Shown here: positions 58,977 to 64,000 of the stretch, in pieces
How positions within the stretch are numbered: position 1 is the first letter of the stretch
Layout of the letters: every line of letters starts with the position of its first letter
NCBI GenBank assembly: GCA_037179385.1
Contig: CM074185.1
Span: 5,575,371 to 5,639,370, forward strand
From: Holothuria scabra
Lineage: Eukaryota; Echinodermata; Holothuroidea; Aspidochirotida; Holothuriidae
Reading direction: 5' to 3'
DNA: 64,000 nt
Notes under the pieces: model-generated
What the model was told of the DNA's origin: nothing
The model's input: only the letters and a program-made list of their open reading frames with translations
Database searches by the model: none
Position numbers and translations under genes: made by a program

Positions 58977-61900
58977 TAAAAACGCAGGATTTAAGCATTA
59001 TAGCTACTGCGTGCTTCTCAATGACGCAAATAAGTAATTGATTTAAAGGTGTTGATAACAATATGCTGAAACAGTCGCCATTATTTGTACTGTTGGTACA
59101 CTCTGCACGTCATTCCAATGTGACGGGTAATCTGTGATTTGTGATTTAGGAGAAAGTGATTCGCTCAAATCATATCAATGTAATAAATGGTATCAGCACT
59201 TATATATGAGGTAGGAGGTTTGCTAAGGTCATAGTTTCCAAATTATGAACGATTGTAATCTTTCAATCAATCTTCATTCCAACTACAATATCAACCAGCA
59301 TTCACCAGAATCCTTGAATTGGTATTAATTTGTATAGCGGTATGACTGACATTAAATAAAAAGTGCAGGCTAGCTAACATATCACGGCATGCACTTTATG
59401 CGGTGGTGATTACACCATAGGACCTTAAGACCCACCGGAGTAAGCCCTGATGCAATAAACCATCATGGTTGTTTGTAGACAAAGCTACGTTCTAGACAGC
59501 TATGAGAGGAGTTAGCAATTATAAGGTTGGTAAAATCGAATATCCCTGGAGGAAAGAATATCTGTTCGGAGATTCACCCTTGCAGTTTCAAGAACGATGG
59601 TCCGAAGGGTGAAGACATAATTGATGCCAATATAAATAGCCCTGTCTCTGTCGTGTCAACATGAATAATAAAAGATTTTGTAGGGTCCAAAGTAGTTCCC
59701 ACAAACTGTTTTCCTAAAAGACTTCTGGTTAAAATGCAGTTGTTGTCTCAGTGAAATCCAGTGAAAGCTTGCTACTCCGAACATACAGAGTTGTACCCTT
59801 ACAGTGCATCATAACGCCATGCTTCTTCACATTCTTTAACGAAATATCACATCTAATGAAGATTAATTTTATTTTTCGTTAGAAGGTATCTGGAGGGAAA
59901 AAATAGTGCTCAAAATCTTGAATCTAAACCTGACTTTTACACTACTTTGAAAGGACAAGAATGTGTAACAACTTGGGGAGGAGAAATGAGAACCGAGGAT
60001 AGCTGTCTACACGCTTTGGAAAACTTAATGAAAATTTTGAAAAGTCATGACTTAGATCGTGCCATTGCTGAACAATATCCACACGACACATAAGTAGTAT
60101 AACACATCTCACCTGACACTTCAAATCAGTCAAAGCCTTCCATGGGGAGGTTATGTATATGAGATAGCATGTCGACTGAGGATCGTTGTTGTTACATAAT
60201 GTTATTTAAGGAAAGCGGATTGAGGCTTCTCGTCGACATTCAAAAAGCTCCCGAAACTTTGTTGCCATTTTCATACAACATATTTAATTATTAAAAGCCT
60301 ATATTTAAGAAAATGTCTAGGGAAACCGCACTGTAGCGGCTCGGAAAATTTTTTTCCACTGACTGCTCTATTAGCAACCACTAACTGCGTTAGAGGTTGA
60401 AATTTTGGGCGCGCGAAGCGCGCGGAAAGTTTTGACTTTTTAAAAACTGATTATTACAAATATGGGGCCAATCGCCCCCCTGCCCCCTGTAGCCGCGTCA
60501 CTTCATTACTCTACAAAGTTAAATATTGATAATATTTTGACACTTCAATACTTAAAGAATCCATCTGCACAGACTACTCAACTGACAGGGTTGAAAGGTG
60601 TCTGACCATTGGTGTGTGTGAGATCATTTAAGTACGGTATGCCCGGAATATGAAGTCCTGCTAGAAAAATCTATCGTATTTTAGCGCGGAGCGAAGAGAA
60701 AATTTTGAAAAATTGTGACTCCTCAAACAGACTGAAATGTCATATCTCGGGCTTGTAAGTAGCAGCTACGATGTTCGATTTTCTCTTTCAAGTGTCAGTA
60801 TCACTGTATCAGGGACGCAATTTGTGCCTAATTTAAACACATGTATATACATATGGAGCTTGTTTTTCAGAAAGCTTCGGAATCCGGGCTTCCTGTAACA
60901 AATTGAGAGGTAAATGGGAAATCTGCACTCCCTTCATATATTGATGGCAAATCTGAGAGTCACTCCTTTTCTAAAGTCCTCCCCACCCTCTGGCAAAGGG
61001 CCATTTGGCGGAACAAAACCTTTAACTCCTTCCCGAAAGAGCTATTACGTCCACTGAAGGACAACGATAGGCCAACTAATCTAAGAATGATTGCACGGAC
61101 GACTGAATCGTTGTTGTTACATAATGTTATCTAAGGATGTTATTCTTCAATGACATTACAAGTTTCCCAACCTTTGTCTATTTTAAAACAAACTATTTCA
61201 AATCACGAGCTTCCATTGGAGAAAACTTGATATTGTATGAAAGACGGCAATATAGCTGGCGGTGTCTCTTGATGATGTGGTGTCACATATGAATAATATC
61301 ACATTTCGTCATTTCCAGAGTACAGAAAAGTCCCCCAGCTCCCCGCTTTCGCACCTATGCCTCAGGTATAGTTCGCTGGAAATTTTGCATTTAAACTGCT
61401 TAAACACTATTTTGTTTGTGGGTATATTGCATGACAAGCGAAGACATTTGGAAATGAGAAATATTTATCTTACATGGTGACTTTGGCTAAACGAATTCAG
61501 CAACTAAAAGCCAACTGGTCGCGCCGACCGAAAATTTCTAGTTCTGTTTAAAAAAAAAAAAAACTTAGAACTTCGGAAAAAATTACACAATTTTAAGGGT
61601 TATCTTTTTCACCATAGCGATTCAGGCTTCTTTCCAATAAGTTATTCAAAATCCTGAAAACTCTCTCGACCTGACCCCTTTCTCCTTGTGCAGACGCACA
61701 CCCTATTGCATTGTTCATGTTCTGGGCTGACATTGCATACAAAGCCATAATATGTAATCTGAATGCTCTATGTGCATGCTGTTAAATGTCAGCTACTACG
61801 TTGCATCTCTTAAGCTTTCAGATTAAAACATCCAACGGTGCTTCCTCTAAATCTGCACTCAGTTTTGAAACAGTCAACATTTTATAGGAAAGATTATGTT

Positions 61901-62288
61901 GCATTTTTCCACAAAGAAACAGTCAAACGAAACGCAGAAGAGGGCTTCTCATCGGATGTAAACCGTTTCGCTTTTGAATCAAACAATACCAAGAAACTAT
62001 GCCCGAACTCTGAAACTACAAACGTATGCAACCGACATATCTGAAACTTTTAATCAAATTGTCAATTTTTGTCATTTCTTTTTGCAACTTCCGTGAACGA
62101 CCATTGAATATGCTTTATCCCCATAGGGGTATATTCCCACCTCCCCTCTGGACGGATGTACCGACAAAATCAGCCAATGTATCGGCAAAACATCCCAAAA
62201 GCTTAAGCGGGGGGACCGCCCTCCTCTTCCTTTACGCTGGCGATTCTGACGTGTTATATGAATACAAACTTCTCTGTTTCATATCCAG
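58977..62288 (+). other. Intron before B6, no supported gene
   Basis: No domain-bearing ORF is found. GGGCGCGCGAAGCGCGCGG near 60409 is a short GC-rich palindrome within a probable old repeat. GCGCGGAGCGAAGAG near 60684 resembles the complement of the dispersed GCTCCGCGCC blocks. An A-tract lies at about 61550-61562. The acceptor is CATATCCAG. Confidence 0.45.
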
Positions 62289-62477
62289 ATATCTGTCCCA
62301 CTGAAGCAATTGAAAATGGTGAAGTTAAAACTGAAGATTCACGTTTCTTTATTCAAGAAGCTAGACATGGGGATTTTAGACTATACAGTTGTGATCCGGG
62401 TTACGAAATTGACGGTGAAGAAAGATCACAATGCAACCATGGCGAATGGTCAAACGAAAAACCCACCTGTATAGTAG
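62289..62477 (+). CDS. Sushi/CCP module exon B6
   Basis: This is a complete type B module, 189 bp, phase 1-1, acceptor CATATCCAG and donor GTAAGA. It reads ICPTEAIENGEVKTED, then ARHGDFRLYSC, DPGYEIDGEERSQC and HGEWSNEKPTC, ending in IV. It has the four cysteines, the pre-Cys4 Trp and the ENGEV and PGYE blocks typical of CCP modules in complement regulators. It is the most canonical module here and quite diverged from B2-B5. The gene must continue beyond it, because the exon ends in phase 1 at a good donor. Confidence 0.93.
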
Positions 62478-64000
62478 GTAAGAACTAAGTAGAAGAAACG
62501 TCCAACCAGCATACCACAGCGTGGGCATAACAACATACAACCTATCTTTCCGGAAATCAAGATGGTCTTAGACTGCAAAAAAAAAAAAAAAAAAAAAAAC
62601 TTTACCCAAGCTACATAACAAGTTACCTGTAGCAAAAAGAAGAATGATACAGGTTCAATTTATCGTGAACTATTTTTATCTGTAAGGACCTGCGCAACAT
62701 TTTATGTAGTCTGCTTTAAAGGTAGATACGGGAATAATCTCACCAGTACCATACCTTTTCTGACAAGGGTGAAAAGTTGCCCCGGGTACCACATCTGGGA
62801 AGGGATGGCACCAGATCGAGATTCCTTAAAAGATGGTGGACCTACCACTTGCCAGAGGCCAAGGGTGGGGCCGCAGAAAGCTATACTTCCTCCCCCGTCG
62901 GGGTGAAGATCCAAATTTCGTCGGGATCCTTCTTTCCTACTTTAAAGAAGCAACACCGATAAGCCTCACTGTCTCCTCTGACGATCTTTATTTTGCTAAC
63001 GAAAAGGAAACCTCCACGGAAGTTTAAAATCCTCAAGATTTCTTACAAACATTCATAAAATTTTCAGTAAATCCCCAGATTTTCAGATATTCTGAAAAAG
63101 ACAACAAATTGACAGTTTACACCATGCGACCAAATGTAAGACCTTAACCAACTGCAGCCTTGATTTTGACTTTGTGAACTTAAAGGCAGATTGATCTTCG
63201 ATAAAATTCATAAAATTGCCATAAAATTCTCCCAGTATGTAATCTCCAGATTTTCATATATATGATCAACGGAAGCGAGACTTGTACGGAAAAATCCTTA
63301 AGCTGCATGATAACATTCTTTATCCCAACAAACTGCAAGTCTCCCCGGCGACCTATTTGATTTTTGTTCATAAGGAGGTTAGATTCTCCAATTAAAAACC
63401 AAGCCAAATTTCCCAGAAGTAAAACAAATTATTCAAAATGCCAAAATATTTTCTGTAAAAGGTTCAGTTTTGGTGGATACTCCATACAAAAAACCCCTAG
63501 ATAACTTAAATCAATCACCCCTTAGCCATACATTTTATTTAATTTGCCCTTGAAAGGCAAATCAGGAAAAAATCACCCCACATTTTTCAATTTTACCCGA
63601 TCAAAATCCATATTTTCTTTCATTTAATTGCAAAATTTTTTCTAATATGGGCTTTTATTTTCAAATCTTTGTCCACTACAGGTAGAAAGCTTTCAGGCTA
63701 ATTTCTAGTTTCGCCTGACAGACTTAGTTGGTGGACCTTTAATAAAACGGCTAAGTCCAAACGAATTATAGTAACCCATGAATCTTTTTCATTTGATCCT
63801 ATCTTTGGCAGATTCTTCAATATATTTAATGGTCCTTACAAGCTAAAAAGTTAAGAATTTCTTCCAAAAACAAATTTTCTTCAAAACACACTCCGGGATT
63901 TCAATAAGGCTTTTATCACTGTTATAAAAGTAACACATTTTGGCGCCCTGTGCTCGCCTCAAATTCTACCAGTCACGTCCCACCTAGAACTCATCGGTTT
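62478..64000 (+). other. Intron downstream of B6, no gene seen
   Basis: It contains an A-tract at about 62577-62600, possibly a retroposon tail, though nothing recognisable precedes it. Small ORFs (62702-62962 region) overlap on opposite strands and lack domains. No further Sushi exon is visible before the window ends. Confidence 0.5.

Overview
The window looks like intronic, AT-rich genomic DNA from an animal. It holds part of one large plus-strand gene made of complement-type Sushi/CCP modules. Single-module exons of about 190-220 bp sit in introns of up to 13 kb that are packed with transposons and satellites. The Penelope-like, CR1/L2-like, PIF/Harbinger, piggyBac-type and hAT-type remnants, with low GC, fit a marine invertebrate. 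My best guess is a deuterostome such as an echinoderm, but that is inference. No prokaryotic gene, rRNA gene, intact tRNA gene or CRISPR array is visible.

Layout of the gene (plus strand). The modules fall into two classes. Type A has about 69-74 residues with a long Cys1-Cys2 stretch, often carrying DELLDGEWEWEI-like residues. Type B has about 63-64 residues and a classical N-G ... PRHGD ... C pattern. In order they are A1 (433-641, frameshifted and running into a 100-N gap, with another exon end at 742-751), B1-pseudo (6206-6385), A2 (14335-14547), B2 (18881-19072), A3 (19514-19726), B3 (28984-29175), A4-pseudo (36221-36433), B4 (38074-38265), A5 (38683-38889), B5 (43658-43849), A6 (56744-56965) and B6 (62289-62477). 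The recognisable modules alternate strictly A-B-A-B, and every intact exon is phase 1-1. The locus therefore seems to have grown by duplicating an A+B pair, and any exon can be lost or skipped without shifting frame. Paralogous intron stretches (5.7-6.2, 18.4-18.9 and 28.7-29.0 kb; 4.0-4.7 and 27.4-28.0 kb; 19.1-19.3 and 35.9-36.0 kb) support whole-segment duplication. Neither end of the gene is in the window: no signal peptide, membrane segment or non-CCP domain is seen.

Layout of the introns. There are two 251-bp piggyBac-type MITEs (4.8 and 5.2 kb). A 160-bp satellite with a trimeric higher-order pattern lies at 9.1-10.5 kb. A 5'-truncated CR1/L2-like retrotransposon ends in an (ATTC)n tail (21.0-22.4 kb). 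A roughly 147-bp tandem repeat carrying AGGTCA direct repeats lies at 24.8-26.4 kb, with relatives at 30.9-35.0 and 52.0-53.1 kb. A 1861-bp PIF/Harbinger element with TIRs and a TAA target duplication lies inside such a repeat (32348-34208). A 1.17-kb (TTTC)n tract lies just upstream of exon B4. A Penelope-like element has GIY-YIG endonuclease remains and a hammerhead-ribozyme-like 3' region (39.0-41.0 kb). A tRNA-derived SINE lies at 42.9-43.2 kb. A second CR1/L2-like element with endonuclease and reverse transcriptase remains lies at 53.05-56.0 kb, minus strand.

Together the exons would give an extracellular or secreted string of CCP modules of the kind used in complement regulators, adhesion proteins and immune receptors. 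Three of the twelve modules are damaged in different ways (frameshift; stops plus lost cysteines; both splice sites lost), which is a snapshot of module birth and death.
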